DNA from: Oscillospiraceae bacterium
GTDB lineage: Bacteria; Bacillota; Clostridia; Oscillospirales; Acutalibacteraceae
DNA: 64,000 nt
Direction: 5' to 3'
Assembly: GCA_015066405.1 (NCBI GenBank)
Contig: SVOM01000003.1
Span: 1 to 64,000, forward strand
Shown here: positions 1 through 10,674 of the stretch, piece by piece
Numbering within the stretch: position 1 is the first letter of the stretch
How the letters are laid out: every line of letters begins with the position of its first letter
Translations under genes and position numbers: made by a program
Notes under the pieces: generated by a model
What the model was told of the DNA's origin: nothing
The model's database searches: none
What the model saw: the letters and a program-made list of their open reading frames with translations, nothing else

Positions 1-204
1 GAAACAACCGAAATATTGGGTCTTGATATAGCTTCACTTACAATTCCCGTAAAGCCCGGTCGAAACCTCGCTGTTATAATTGAGGTTGCCGCTATGAACA
101 ACCGACAGAAAAAGCTCGGCTACAACGCCGCCGAAGATTTACTCAATAAACTCGGTATGGGCGATGGCACCGACAAATCGAACACAGAAGTTAAGGCATT
201 TTAA
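1..204 (+). CDS. hprK: HPr kinase/phosphorylase, C-terminal fragment (5' truncated by window)
   Basis: Open from base 1 in frame; [31 protein letters not shown] matches the HprK C-terminal motif. Confidence 0.88.
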   Translation, partial: ETTEILGLDIASLTIPVKPGRNLAVIIEVAAMNNRQKKLGYNAAEDLLNKLGMGDGTDKSNTEVKAF

Positions 205-218
205 AGGAGAAGAAAATT

Positions 219-1166
219 ATGTATTGGTTAGGTATTGATTTAGGTGGAACAAATATAGCCACAGGTGTAGTGGATGAAAATTATAAAATTATCGGTCGCG
301 GTAAAATGAAAACGAATGCCGGCAGAGGTGCCGAGCAAATTGCCGATGATATAGTAACATCCATTGAAATGGCGATTGAGGATGCAGGCATTGATGCTAA
401 GGAAATCTCTTCTATCGGTATCGGTGTACCTGGTGCTATTGACCCCGCAAGCGGTGTTATTGTACGCGCCGAAAATCTTTATTTTAATAACGTTCCGTTA
501 TGCCAAATGCTAAAGGAACGCACCGGTTTTGATTTCCACGTTGAAAACGATGCTAATGCCGCCGCATACGGCGAACTACTCGCGGGTGCGGGCAAAGGCA
601 AAAAGCACTTGATTGCGGTAACCTTGGGTACCGGTGTTGGCGGCGGTATTATTACTGACGGCAAAATCTACTGGGGTCCGTTTGATGCGGGCGGTGAAAT
701 AGGACACACCACAATCGTTGTTGGCGGCGAGACCTGTTCTTGCGGCAACAAGGGATGTTGGGAAGCATACGCATCTGCCTCTGCCCTTATTCGTCAAACA
801 AAATTCGCTATGATTAGAAACAAAGACAGCGTTATGTGGGATATTGCAGGAACGCTTGAGAACGTTAACGGAATTACCGCTTTTGATGCAATGCGCAAGG
901 GCGATAAAGCAGGTAAAGAGGTTGTAGACCAATATATTGAATACGTTGCGGTTGGTGTTTGCAATATGTTTAACATCTTCCAGCCTGAAGTTATTTGTAT
1001 CGGCGGCGGTGTTTCAAAGGAGGGCGAGGTTTTGCTTGCTCCCATAAGAAAATACATTCTTGAAAACGGTTTCTCAAGCAGTGATAAGGTTGAGATTAAA
1101 GCTGCCGAGCTTGGCAATGATGCCGGTATTATCGGTGCCGCTTTCCTTTGTAATTTATATAAATAA
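219..1166 (+). CDS. glcK: ROK-family glucokinase
   Basis: GIDLGGTNIATGVVD, ENDANAAAYGE and CSCGNKGCWEAYAS (ROK zinc motif). Confidence 0.92.
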   Translation: MYWLGIDLGGTNIATGVVDENYKIIGRGKMKTNAGRGAEQIADDIVTSIEMAIEDAGIDAKEISSIGIGVPGAIDPASGVIVRAENLYFNNVPLCQMLKERTGFDFHVENDANAAAYGELLAGAGKGKKHLIAVTLGTGVGGGIITDGKIYWGPFDAGGEIGHTTIVVGGETCSCGNKGCWEAYASASALIRQTKFAMIRNKDSVMWDIAGTLENVNGITAFDAMRKGDKAGKEVVDQYIEYVAVGVCNMFNIFQPEVICIGGGVSKEGEVLLAPIRKYILENGFSSSDKVEIKAAELGNDAGIIGAAFLCNLYK

Positions 1167-1177
1167 CCGAGGTATTT

Positions 1178-2089
1178 ATGAAAACACAACTTATTTGTGA
1201 TTTTTTAACCCAACACAAATTAACATTTTTAATGAACGAACCAATGAGCCGCCATACCACTTTTAAGGTTGGCGGCAATGCTGCGTTTTTGGTTACTGCC
1301 GAAAGCGCTGATAACGTTATTGCCATTTTTGAGTTTTGCAAGCAAAACGACATACCCTTAACACTGCTCGGCAAGGGCTCTAACGTGTTAGTTTCGGATG
1401 AAGGCATTGATGGTATTGTTTTAAAGCTTTCTGAGCAACCGAACATAAGCGTAGCACCGGATGGCACTATTTGCTGCAATGCGGGTATGTCGCTGACGGC
1501 TCTTTGTGCGACCGCGCTTGAAAACGGACTTTCGGGTCTTGAATTTGCCTACGGAATACCGGGCAGCGTTGGTGGCGCAGTGTTTATGAATGCGGGTGCC
1601 TACGGCGGAGAAATCAAAGATGTTATCGTTTCTGCCACAGCTTTATATAATGGCGAAATCAAAGAAATTAATGCCGAAAATATGGCGCTCGGATACAGAA
1701 CATCGGTTTTCAAAACAAACGGACATATTATACTCTCGGCAAAATTCAAGTTAGTTGCCGATGAAAAAGAAAAAATTAAGGCGCGTATGACCGATTTTAT
1801 TACACGCCGCCGAGATAAGCAACCGCTCGATTTTCCTAGTGCGGGCAGTACATTTAAACGCCCCGAAGGTTATTTCGCAGGGGTCTTAATTGAGCAAAAC
1901 GGTCTTAAAGGCTACAGCATCGGTGGAGCCGAGGTTAGCGAAAAGCACGCGGGATTTGTTATAAACAAATCGAACGCTACAAGCCGTGATATAAAGCAGT
2001 TGATAAAGCATATTCAAGATACCGTTTATAAAAACAATGGTGTGAAACTAGAGCGCGAAGTAATATATTTAGGACGTGGGGAAAACTAA
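1178..2089 (+). CDS. murB: UDP-N-acetylenolpyruvoylglucosamine reductase
   Basis: LLGKGSNVLVSDEGIDG, YGIPGSVGGAVFMNAGAYGGE, PSAGSTFKRPEG. Confidence 0.96.
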   Translation: MKTQLICDFLTQHKLTFLMNEPMSRHTTFKVGGNAAFLVTAESADNVIAIFEFCKQNDIPLTLLGKGSNVLVSDEGIDGIVLKLSEQPNISVAPDGTICCNAGMSLTALCATALENGLSGLEFAYGIPGSVGGAVFMNAGAYGGEIKDVIVSATALYNGEIKEINAENMALGYRTSVFKTNGHIILSAKFKLVADEKEKIKARMTDFITRRRDKQPLDFPSAGSTFKRPEGYFAGVLIEQNGLKGYSIGGAEVSEKHAGFVINKSNATSRDIKQLIKHIQDTVYKNNGVKLEREVIYLGRGEN

Positions 2090-2986
2090 ATGTCTTTTTC
2101 GTACGATTCAAAGAAACAAATTTGTGATATTAAGGTGCCCGAATGTTGCCGCCGTGCAGTTTGCTACGGTATGATGCTTTTCGGGCATTTTTTAAAATAC
2201 GATAAAATTTCGGTGCTAACCGATAACCCTTTAGTTCAGAAAAACTTTGAATATTTAATAAAAAAATGTTTTGCAGTAACCCCCACCCTATCTTCTTCAA
2301 ACGGTAAACGGCCTATGTACAAGGCCGAAATTACCGACCCTGAAATTATCTCTTTTATTTTTTTAAAGTTAGGTATTACTGGAGATAATTTTATCAATGA
2401 AATGCTATTAAAACGCGACTGTTGCCGCGATGCATTTATACGGGGTGCCTTTTTATCGTGCGGTCAGTTTTCCGACCCAAACAAAGAATATCGCTTGGAG
2501 TTTCGCGTTAAAAATCCGCAGTTTGCCGATTTTTTGTACGAAATATTATCATCCCGAGGTGTAACACCCAAAAGAACAAAGCGCTCGGGCGCAGATATTC
2601 TTTACTACAAAAACAGCGAGCATATAGAGGACCTTGTAACCATTATGGGCGCAGGCAACATAACACTGCAAATTATTGACCTTAAAATTTTAAAGGAAGT
2701 TAGAAACAACATTAACCGCAAAAATAATGTTGATGATTTAAATTCCACCAAAACCATTGAAGCATCAATAACACAGCGCAGTGCTATAAAATATTTAATA
2801 GATAGCGAAAAGTTTGATGTTTTAGCGGATGATTTAAAGGAAATTGCTCTGCTTCGTATGGCAAACCCCGAGGCATCCCTTACGGAGCTTAGCCGACTTT
2901 GCAGTGTTTCCATCAGTAAATCGGGACTAAACCATCGGCTTAAAAAAATTGTAGAAATCGCTGATAATTTTAAAAACGGGAAGTGA
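2090..2986 (+). CDS. whiA: DNA-binding protein WhiA
   Basis: RDCCRDAFIRGAFLSCGQFSDP, NNINRKNNVDDLNSTKTIEAS and C-terminal ISKSGLNHRLKKI. Confidence 0.93.
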   Translation: MSFSYDSKKQICDIKVPECCRRAVCYGMMLFGHFLKYDKISVLTDNPLVQKNFEYLIKKCFAVTPTLSSSNGKRPMYKAEITDPEIISFIFLKLGITGDNFINEMLLKRDCCRDAFIRGAFLSCGQFSDPNKEYRLEFRVKNPQFADFLYEILSSRGVTPKRTKRSGADILYYKNSEHIEDLVTIMGAGNITLQIIDLKILKEVRNNINRKNNVDDLNSTKTIEASITQRSAIKYLIDSEKFDVLADDLKEIALLRMANPEASLTELSRLCSVSISKSGLNHRLKKIVEIADNFKNGK

Positions 2987-2991
2987 AAAAT

Positions 2992-5900
2992 ATGAGCTTT
3001 GTGCATCTACACCTGCATACCGAGTACAGTCTTTTAGACGGTAACTGCCGCATAAAGGACCTTGTTCGTGCTGCAAAAGAAAAGGGACAAACCGCTGTGG
3101 CTATCACCGACCACGGCGTTATGTATGGTGCGGTTGAATTTTATAAATGCGCAAAGCAAGAAGGCATTAAGCCAATTATCGGATGTGAGGTGTATGTTGC
3201 GCCGCGCACAAGATTTGATAAAGAAAAATTTTATGACAGTGAATATTACCACCTTGTTTTACTTTGCAAAAATGAAACGGGTTATAAAAATCTTATAAAG
3301 CTCGTATCTGCGGGCTTTACCGAGGGCTTTTACAGTAAGCCGAGAGTAGATAAAGAGCTTCTTGAACAGCATAGCGAGGGGCTTATTGCCCTATCGGCTT
3401 GCCTTGCGGGCGAGTTGCCGCGCCTTATTATGAAAAACGAGTATGCAAAGGCAAAGGAATCGGCACTTTGGTTCAAGCGTGTTTTTGGAGAAGGCAACTA
3501 TTATATTGAACTTCAAGACCACGATATTTTTGAGCAAAAGCAGGTAAATGCAAAGCTTATTCAGTTGTCGCGTGAAACCGCCATTCCGCTTGTTGCAACA
3601 AATGATGTGCATTATATCGAAAAGGCGGACAGTGAGGCGCATAAGGTACTGCTTTGCATACAAACGGGCAAAAAGTTAAATGATGAGGACACGCTCGAAT
3701 TTAAAACCGAAGAGTTCTACTTAAAAAGCGAAGAAGAGATGTTAAAAATCTTTTCCAATGTGCCCGAGGCCATACACAATACCGCAAAAATAGCCGAGAG
3801 TTGTAATTTTGATTTTGAGTTTGGTAAAATAAAGCTACCCTATTTTGATATAGGAGAGCAAGACCATTATGAATATTTCCGCAAAAAATGCTATGAGGGG
3901 CTATACAAAAACTATGGTAGCAACCCCGAGCAAAAGGTAATTGAGCGACTCGAATACGAGCTTGAGACCATAAACAAAATGGGCTATGTTGATTATTATT
4001 TAATCGTTGCCGATTTTGTTAATTATGCCAAAACACACGATATTCCCGTAGGTCCGGGGCGTGGTAGCGGTGCGGCAAGTATTGCGGCATACTGCGTTGG
4101 TATTACGGGAATTGACCCGATAAAATACAACCTGCTTTTTGAAAGATTTTTAAACCCCGAACGCATATCAATGCCCGACTTTGATATAGATTTTTGCTAT
4201 GTTAACAGGCAAAAGGTTATCGATTATGTAATAGAAAAATACGGTACTGACCGTGTAGCACAAATAGTAACATTTGGCACTATGGCGGCGCGTGCGGCCG
4301 TTAGAGACGTTGGCAGGGTTATGGATGTGCCTTACGCCGTTTGCGATAAGGTTGCAAAGCTTATTCCGCAGGAGCTTAAAATTACTATTCCTGCGGCACT
4401 TAAAAAATCAGCCGAGTTAAACTCACTTTACCAAAATGATGCCACTGTCAAAAAGGTTCTTGATATGGCGATAAAGCTTGAAGGCTCGCCACGTAATGCA
4501 TCAACTCACGCGGCAGGTGTTGTAATTTCCGACAAGGCGGTTGATACTTATGTTCCCCTTGCAAAAAACGATGAAGCCGTTGTAACCCAGTATACTATGA
4601 CTGCACTTGATGAATTAGGCCTTCTCAAAATGGACTTTTTGGGGCTTCGTAACATAACCATTATTGATGTTACCGAAAAGGCGATAAAAAAATTCAAGCC
4701 TGATTTTGACATAGAAAATATACCGCTTGATGATGCCGAGACCCTTAAAATGATGGCTAAAGGCTATACTGAGGGAGTATTCCAGTTTGAATCTGAGGGT
4801 ATGAAAAATGTTCTCAGACAATTTGTGCCCGAAAATATTGAAGACTTAATTGCAATACTTTCGCTCTATCGCCCGGGTCCAATGGACTCTATACCAAAAT
4901 ATATAAGCAACCGCCATAATCCGCAAAATGTAACCTATTTGCACCCGTTGCTAAAGCCCATACTTGAGGTTACCTACGGATGCATTGTTTATCAAGAGCA
5001 GGTTATGCAAATTTGCCGTTCCCTTGCGGGCTATTCCTTTGGCCGCGCCGATATTGTGCGCCGTGCAATGAGTAAGAAAAAGCACGATGTCATGGAAAAA
5101 GAGCGCAATGCATTTATCTATGGCGAGACCGACAGTAACGGAAATGTGATTTGTGAAGGTGCGGTAAAGCGCGGTGTGCCCGAAAATATAGCAAAAGAGA
5201 TATTTGATGATATGTCGGCTTTTGCTTCCTATGCGTTCAATAAAGGACACGCGGCGGCTTACGGCGTAATTGCCTATCGCACGGCATATCTTAAATGCCA
5301 CTACCCCGCCGTTTATATGGCTGCGCTGTTTTCAAGTATGCTTGACAGCACTGGTAAAATATCTCAATACAATTCCGAATGCAAGCGATTAGGGCTTAAA
5401 ATTTTGCCGCCCGATGTTAACCGCAGTTTTGCACTGTTCCACGGAAATAATGATGAAATACGCTTTGGACTTTGCGCTCTAAAAAACATCGGTATGGGGC
5501 TTATTGAGAAAATCATATATGAACGCGAAAGCGGTGGAGAATATACATCGATGTATGATTTTTGTTTGCGTAATGCATCGCGCGATTTTAACCGCCGTGC
5601 GCTCGAAACACTCATAAAAAGCGGCGCTATGGATTCGCTTGAAAAAACACGCAAGCAAATGCTTTATTCCATTGATACGGTGTTATCTGCAGTTGATAGC
5701 GAAAAGCGTTTTCGTATGGCGGGACAAATTAATCTTTTTGATGATTCAGCCACACCGACAGATTTTGCTTTGCCGGAAATAAGCGAGATGCCGCGCTCTG
5801 AACTGCTGCGGCTTGAAAAAGAGGCAACGGGTATGTATTTATCAGGACACCCCGTGGAAAACTATGAGGGCTTTGCAAGGCGCATAGGAGCGGCTAAAAC

Positions 5901-6435
5901 CGAAGATATCTTAGCTGGGAATTATAGAGACGGCCAGCGCGTAACGCTTGTGGCTTTGATTGAAAACATAAAGCCAAAGCTATTAAAAAGTGGACAAATT
6001 TTGTGCTCCGCCACCGCCGAGGACCTTTACGGAAGCATTGATTTAACCATCTTTAATTCTGCGTATATGCAGTATAAGCCTTTACTTACCGAAAATAATA
6101 TTTTGCTTATAAGCGGTAAAATTTCGGAGCGTGAGGACAAGCCTACCGAAATAGTGTGCGACAGCGTTTCGGTTATTGATGATGATAAGCTGATACCCCT
6201 ATCAAAGCGCGATAAAAAGGTTTATATAAAGGTGCCGTCAATAAACTCGGTGCAGGTTGCAAAAATCAAGGAATTATTGCCGCGTTACAAGGGCAACACC
6301 CCTGTTATTTTGTTCTGCGAGGATACAGGTAAACGCTTTGCTGTGCCCGATAGTATGAAAATTGACGATAAAAGTGAAATATACGCAAAAATTTCCGATA
6401 TTGTAGGTAATAATAATATAAAAACTGTTGAATAA
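2992..6435 (+). CDS. dnaE: DNA polymerase III subunit alpha
   Basis: PHP domain HLHTEYSLLDG, GPGRGSGAAS, PDFDIDFCY; ATG at 2992 preferred over GTG 2983 by RBS spacing. Confidence 0.96.
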   Translation: MSFVHLHLHTEYSLLDGNCRIKDLVRAAKEKGQTAVAITDHGVMYGAVEFYKCAKQEGIKPIIGCEVYVAPRTRFDKEKFYDSEYYHLVLLCKNETGYKNLIKLVSAGFTEGFYSKPRVDKELLEQHSEGLIALSACLAGELPRLIMKNEYAKAKESALWFKRVFGEGNYYIELQDHDIFEQKQVNAKLIQLSRETAIPLVATNDVHYIEKADSEAHKVLLCIQTGKKLNDEDTLEFKTEEFYLKSEEEMLKIFSNVPEAIHNTAKIAESCNFDFEFGKIKLPYFDIGEQDHYEYFRKKCYEGLYKNYGSNPEQKVIERLEYELETINKMGYVDYYLIVADFVNYAKTHDIPVGPGRGSGAASIAAYCVGITGIDPIKYNLLFERFLNPERISMPDFDIDFCYVNRQKVIDYVIEKYGTDRVAQIVTFGTMAARAAVRDVGRVMDVPYAVCDKVAKLIPQELKITIPAALKKSAELNSLYQNDATVKKVLDMAIKLEGSPRNASTHAAGVVISDKAVDTYVPLAKNDEAVVTQYTMTALDELGLLKMDFLGLRNITIIDVTEKAIKKFKPDFDIENIPLDDAETLKMMAKGYTEGVFQFESEGMKNVLRQFVPENIEDLIAILSLYRPGPMDSIPKYISNRHNPQNVTYLHPLLKPILEVTYGCIVYQEQVMQICRSLAGYSFGRADIVRRAMSKKKHDVMEKERNAFIYGETDSNGNVICEGAVKRGVPENIAKEIFDDMSAFASYAFNKGHAAAYGVIAYRTAYLKCHYPAVYMAALFSSMLDSTGKISQYNSECKRLGLKILPPDVNRSFALFHGNNDEIRFGLCALKNIGMGLIEKIIYERESGGEYTSMYDFCLRNASRDFNRRALETLIKSGAMDSLEKTRKQMLYSIDTVLSAVDSEKRFRMAGQINLFDDSATPTDFALPEISEMPRSELLRLEKEATGMYLSGHPVENYEGFARRIGAAKTEDILAGNYRDGQRVTLVALIENIKPKLLKSGQILCSATAEDLYGSIDLTIFNSAYMQYKPLLTENNILLISGKISEREDKPTEIVCDSVSVIDDDKLIPLSKRDKKVYIKVPSINSVQVAKIKELLPRYKGNTPVILFCEDTGKRFAVPDSMKIDDKSEIYAKISDIVGNNNIKTVE

Positions 6436-6488
6436 TTTTAAAGTTTGTTATATAATTTAATGTAGTTTGCAAAAAAGAGGTTGATATT

Positions 6489-7451
6489 ATGAAAACTATA
6501 GGAGTTTTAACCAGTGGTGGAGACGCGCCGGGTATGAACGCGGTTGTGCGTTCGGTTGTTAGAAGCGCGATTGCACTTGGAATGAATGTTAAAGGTATAC
6601 GCCGTGGCTATAACGGCCTTATTGAAGGCGATATTATTGATATGAATATTCGCTCGGTGTCTGAAATTATACACCGTGGCGGTACAATTTTATTTACCGC
6701 AAGAAGCCCCGAGTTCAAAACTGAGGAGGGTATAAAAAAAGCGGTTGAAACCTGCCATAGAGAAGGCATTGAAGGCATCGTTGTTATAGGTGGCGATGGC
6801 TCATTTAGAGGCGGTAGAGACTTATCTTTGCACGGTATCCCCTGTGTTTGCGTACCCGGTACTATTGATAACGATATTTCTTCTACCGAATATACCATCG
6901 GTTTTGATACCGCTATGAACACCGCAATGGAAATGGTTGACAAGCTGCGCGATACCACACAGTCTCACGAGCGTTGCAGTGTTGTTGAGGTTATGGGTAG
7001 ACACGCAGGCTGGATTGCACTTGAAACAGGTATTGCAGTTGGCGCAACATCTATTTTGGTGCCCGAGGTTGAATATGATTTACAGCGTGATATTATAGAT
7101 AAAATCAACCGCACAAAAGCCACCGGTAAAAAGCACTTTATTATCATTGTAGCCGAAGGTGTAGGCAAGGTTACCGAGCTTGCTAAAGAGATTGAGGAGA
7201 TTACCGGTGTTGAAACCCGCGCTACCATTTTAGGCCATGTACAGCGTGGCGGCTCTCCAACTCTTCGCGACCGCCTTTTTGCAAGTCTTATGGGTCATGA
7301 AGCTGTTAAACTGTTGAGCCAAGGTATCGGCAACCGTGTTATCGCCTACCGCGAGGAAAAAATTGTTAACTACGATATCTATGAGGCTCTCCAAATGGTT
7401 AAGCCCTTTGATATTGAGGCATACAATATAGCTAATGAAATCTCAATTTAA
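6489..7451 (+). CDS. pfkA: 6-phosphofructokinase
   Basis: GVLTSGGDAPGMNAVVR, GGDGSFRGG, PGTIDNDI. Confidence 0.97.
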   Translation: MKTIGVLTSGGDAPGMNAVVRSVVRSAIALGMNVKGIRRGYNGLIEGDIIDMNIRSVSEIIHRGGTILFTARSPEFKTEEGIKKAVETCHREGIEGIVVIGGDGSFRGGRDLSLHGIPCVCVPGTIDNDISSTEYTIGFDTAMNTAMEMVDKLRDTTQSHERCSVVEVMGRHAGWIALETGIAVGATSILVPEVEYDLQRDIIDKINRTKATGKKHFIIIVAEGVGKVTELAKEIEEITGVETRATILGHVQRGGSPTLRDRLFASLMGHEAVKLLSQGIGNRVIAYREEKIVNYDIYEALQMVKPFDIEAYNIANEISI

Positions 7452-7460
7452 ATAATTATG

Positions 7461-7487
7461 TAGTGTGGCAGTTTTTCTGTCACACTA
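7461..7487 (+). terminator. Hairpin between pfkA and alr (possible terminator)
   Basis: tagtgtggcag-ttttt-ctgtcacacta stem-loop. Confidence 0.5.
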
Positions 7488-7506
7488 TTTGTTAAAAGAG
7501 GTTTAT

Positions 7507-8640
7507 ATGGAATTTTTAAAAAGAACATGGGCGGAAATTGACACCGCGGCATTGTTACATAATCTTGAGGTCATAAAGAAAAATGCCGGCAATAAAGAAA
7601 TTATGGCTGTTATAAAAGCCGATGCATACTGCCACTCGGCTGAAACCGTTTCCAAGGTTTTGTGGGAAAACGGCATTCATAATTTTGCTGTTTCTAACAT
7701 TGATGAAGCGGTTGAGCTGCGAGAAATTGGTGTTGGCGGACATATTTTAATTTTGGGCTATACACCTACAGAGTGCGCTGACATATTAGTAAAGCACAAC
7801 ATTTCTCAAACCGTTTATTCCCTCGAATATGCAAAGGAATTATCGCTTGCCGCAGTAAAGTGCCGCAAAACCATTAACGTTCATTTAAAGCTCGATACGG
7901 GTATGGGTAGAATTGGTTTTGACTGCCGAGATGAAAACCTTGTCGGAATAAATGATGCTCTTGAGGCTGCCCGCCTACCCCATCTTAATGCCGAGGGTGT
8001 ATTTTCACACTTTGCCGTATCAGATAATATAAGTGAAGAAGCGCTTAGCTTCACAAAAAAACAGCAAGAGCTTTTTATATCGGCGGTTAATTTCCTAAAA
8101 AGGAACGGAATAGTTCCCCCTATGCGCCACACAAACAATTCCGCCGCATTGTTTACTGCCCACGATGACGGCACAAACTTTTGCCGACCGGGCATTGTGC
8201 TTTACGGCTTAACGGCTACAGGCGCCGCCGCGGCAGAGGAAGAGCTTATCCCTGTTATGACCTTTAAATCGGTTGTAAGCATGGTAAAAACGTTACATAA
8301 AGGCGATACTGTAAGTTACGGCAGGACCTTTACGGTGGATGGTCCCACAAAGGTTGCCACCGTTACTGCAGGCTATGGCGATGGGTATCCAAGGGCTTTA
8401 TCAAACAAAGGCGAAGTTATCATACACGGTAAACGCGCAAAAATTATAGGTCGCGTTTGTATGGATCAGTTTATGGTGGATGTAAGCGATATAGCCGATG
8501 TTAAACGTGGAGATGAGGTTGTACTTTTCGGTAAAAATCTTACCGCCACCGAAGTTGCCGATATTTGCGGTACAATTAATTATGAAATTATCTGCGGAAT
8601 ATCAAAGCGTGTGCCGAGAATAGCCGTGGAAAATAAATAA
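7507..8640 (+). CDS. alr: Alanine racemase
   Basis: RTWAEIDTAALLHNLE, AVIKADAYCH, GYGDGYPR, VCMDQFMVDVSD; ATG 7507 preceded by aaaagaggttt. Confidence 0.95.
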   Translation: MEFLKRTWAEIDTAALLHNLEVIKKNAGNKEIMAVIKADAYCHSAETVSKVLWENGIHNFAVSNIDEAVELREIGVGGHILILGYTPTECADILVKHNISQTVYSLEYAKELSLAAVKCRKTINVHLKLDTGMGRIGFDCRDENLVGINDALEAARLPHLNAEGVFSHFAVSDNISEEALSFTKKQQELFISAVNFLKRNGIVPPMRHTNNSAALFTAHDDGTNFCRPGIVLYGLTATGAAAAEEELIPVMTFKSVVSMVKTLHKGDTVSYGRTFTVDGPTKVATVTAGYGDGYPRALSNKGEVIIHGKRAKIIGRVCMDQFMVDVSDIADVKRGDEVVLFGKNLTATEVADICGTINYEIICGISKRVPRIAVENK

Positions 8641-8653
8641 AAAGGGGAAAATT

Positions 8654-9112
8654 ATGAAAAAGTTTTTAAACGAGTTTAAGGATTTCATTACCAAAGGCAA
8701 TGTGCTTGATATGGCTGTCGGTGTTATCATCGGTGCCGCTTTCAAGGACATCGTTACAAGTCTTACCAATAACATCATTCAGCCCATTCTCGACCTTATT
8801 GTTAAAACCGAATTTGGTGCAAAGCTTATGCTTAAAGCACCTGACGGCGAAATACCCGGTATATATCTTGAATACGGTCAATTCATTACAGCGGTAATTA
8901 ACTTTTTAATTATGGCTTTTGTAATTTTCCTTATTGTAAAGGCAGTTAAAAAAGCAGAAGAGCTTGGCAACAAGCTTGTAAAATTAGGCAAAAAAGATGA
9001 AGCCGCAGAAGAGCCCGCCGCTCCTACTATAAAAACTTGCCCGTTCTGCAAGAGCGAGATTGCTATTGATGCCACTCGCTGTCCGCATTGCACATCGGTA
9101 CTTGAAGACTAA
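8654..9112 (+). CDS. mscL: Large-conductance mechanosensitive channel with C-terminal zinc-ribbon-like CPFC...CPHC
   Basis: FKDFITKGNVLDMAVGVIIGAAFKDIVTSL; C-terminal TCPFCKSEIAIDATRCPHCTS. Confidence 0.95.
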   Translation: MKKFLNEFKDFITKGNVLDMAVGVIIGAAFKDIVTSLTNNIIQPILDLIVKTEFGAKLMLKAPDGEIPGIYLEYGQFITAVINFLIMAFVIFLIVKAVKKAEELGNKLVKLGKKDEAAEEPAAPTIKTCPFCKSEIAIDATRCPHCTSVLED

Positions 9113-9120
9113 TACATAAA

Positions 9121-9147
9121 CGAGCGTGAACGAAATGTTCACGCTCG
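9121..9147. terminator. Bidirectional terminator between mscL and eno
   Basis: cgagcgtgaac-gaaat-gttcacgctcg followed by T-run. Confidence 0.85.
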
Positions 9148-9152
9148 ATTTT

Positions 9153-10388
9153 TTATAACTCACTTTCAATAATCAACAATCGATTATATTTAGCCACGCG
9201 GTCGCTTCTGGCGGGTGCGCCGGTTTTTATTTGCCCCGCATTTGTGGCCACCGCAATATCGGCAATTGTTGTATCCTCGGTTTCTCCCGAGCGGTGCGAA
9301 ATTACAGGCTTGTAGCCGTGCTCCACGGCCATACGAACAACCCTCATTGTTTCACTTAAAGTGCCTATTTGATTTGGCTTTACGAGTATTGCGTTTGCTA
9401 CCTTGTTATCAATTCCGTAACAAAGCTTTACGGGATTGGTTACAAATAAATCGTCGCCTACAAGCTGCACCTTTTCGCCCATTCTATCGGTCATGATTTT
9501 CCAGTTGTCCCAGTCGTCCTCGCCCAGTCCGTCCTCAATAGAAATTATCGGATATTTATTGCAAAGCTCCTCATACATATTAATCAGCGCTTCCCCACTC
9601 ATATTAACCTTGCGTTTGGGCAAAAAGTATACGCCGTCCCCTTGATACCATTCACTCGAAGCAATATCGAGCGCTATTTTTATATCATCGGTAGAATATC
9701 CCGCTTTTTCTATCGCGGTGCAAATAATCTCAATCGCCTGTTCATCGCTTTGAAGGTCGGGTGCGAAGCCGCCCTCATCCCCAACACCCGTCATATTGTA
9801 TTTTTTGAGTAAAGAGCCCAGGGTATGATAAATTTCACTGCAACAACGAAGTCCATCGGCAAAAGAGTCGGTCTTTATGGGGGTAATCATAAATTCTTGA
9901 ATGTCGATATTATTTTTTGCGTGTGCGCCGCCGTTTAAAATATTCATCATAGGGCGCGGCAGCTTTGTGCCGTTTATACCGCCCAAATACTTATAAAGCG
10001 GCAAATTATAAGACATTGCGGCCGCCTTTGCCACCGCCAAGGACACTGCGAGCATTGCATTTGCGCCTATATTGCTTTTATTCTCACTGCCGTCTATTTC
10101 TATCATTTTATAATCAATTTCGGTTTGTTTATCGGCCGATAATCCCATCAAGGCGCCGTTTATAGCGGTGTTTACATTTTTAACCGCCTTTTTAACACCC
10201 TTGCCGCCGTATCTACCCATATCTTGATCGCGTAGTTCGTACGCTTCATAGGCACCCGTTGATGCGCCCGATGGCGACAAGGCAAAACCGCAGCTGCCGT
10301 CTGATAAACATACCTTAGCACCAACCGTTGGGTTGCCGCGAGAATCCATCATTTCGTACGCTTTAACGCTTTTAATTGTTCTATCCAT
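9153..10388 (-). CDS. eno: Enolase
   Basis: [64 protein letters not shown]. Confidence 0.97.
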   Translation of the reverse strand: MDRTIKSVKAYEMMDSRGNPTVGAKVCLSDGSCGFALSPSGASTGAYEAYELRDQDMGRYGGKGVKKAVKNVNTAINGALMGLSADKQTEIDYKMIEIDGSENKSNIGANAMLAVSLAVAKAAAMSYNLPLYKYLGGINGTKLPRPMMNILNGGAHAKNNIDIQEFMITPIKTDSFADGLRCCSEIYHTLGSLLKKYNMTGVGDEGGFAPDLQSDEQAIEIICTAIEKAGYSTDDIKIALDIASSEWYQGDGVYFLPKRKVNMSGEALINMYEELCNKYPIISIEDGLGEDDWDNWKIMTDRMGEKVQLVGDDLFVTNPVKLCYGIDNKVANAILVKPNQIGTLSETMRVVRMAVEHGYKPVISHRSGETEDTTIADIAVATNAGQIKTGAPARSDRVAKYNRLLIIESEL

Positions 10389-10449
10389 AAAAATCTCCTT
10401 AAAAATTAAACTATGCTTTAATTGTTTGCAAATCCAATAAAATTATTAC

Positions 10450-10612
10450 ATAGGGTAACAAGAATAATCCGAACACGCCTAAAACGGCAACATTTCGGCA
10501 TCTTTTTACTCTTCGTCTTAGAAATACGAAAGGATTTACGAGTATTTTAACAAAATACGGGTAATAAATCCGCTTGTCCAAAATCGCGTTCGGATTATTC
10601 TTGTTACCCTAT
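10450..10612. mobile_element. 163-bp element with perfect 25-bp terminal inverted repeats (MITE-like or structured RNA)
   Basis: atagggtaacaagaataatccgaac / gttcggattattcttgttaccctat, plus internal hairpin ggattta..gtatttt-aac-aaaatac..taaatcc. Confidence 0.6.
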
Positions 10613-10674
10613 TGATTTTTTGTTGCTAAATAAAAATTTTTATGATACAATTAAAAAAAACGGAGAAGTGATTT

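Noticed and set aside
576-932. Antisense ORF 118 aa over glcK
   Set aside because: Shadow ORF opposite a well-supported gene, no RBS or family features; the same applies to the other overlapping opposite-strand ORFs (e.g. 4951-5301, 29616-30095, 60679-61146).
10450-10612. Simple intrinsic terminator
   Set aside because: The arms are 25 bp and over 110 nt apart, and the element lies upstream of both flanking divergent genes rather than after either.
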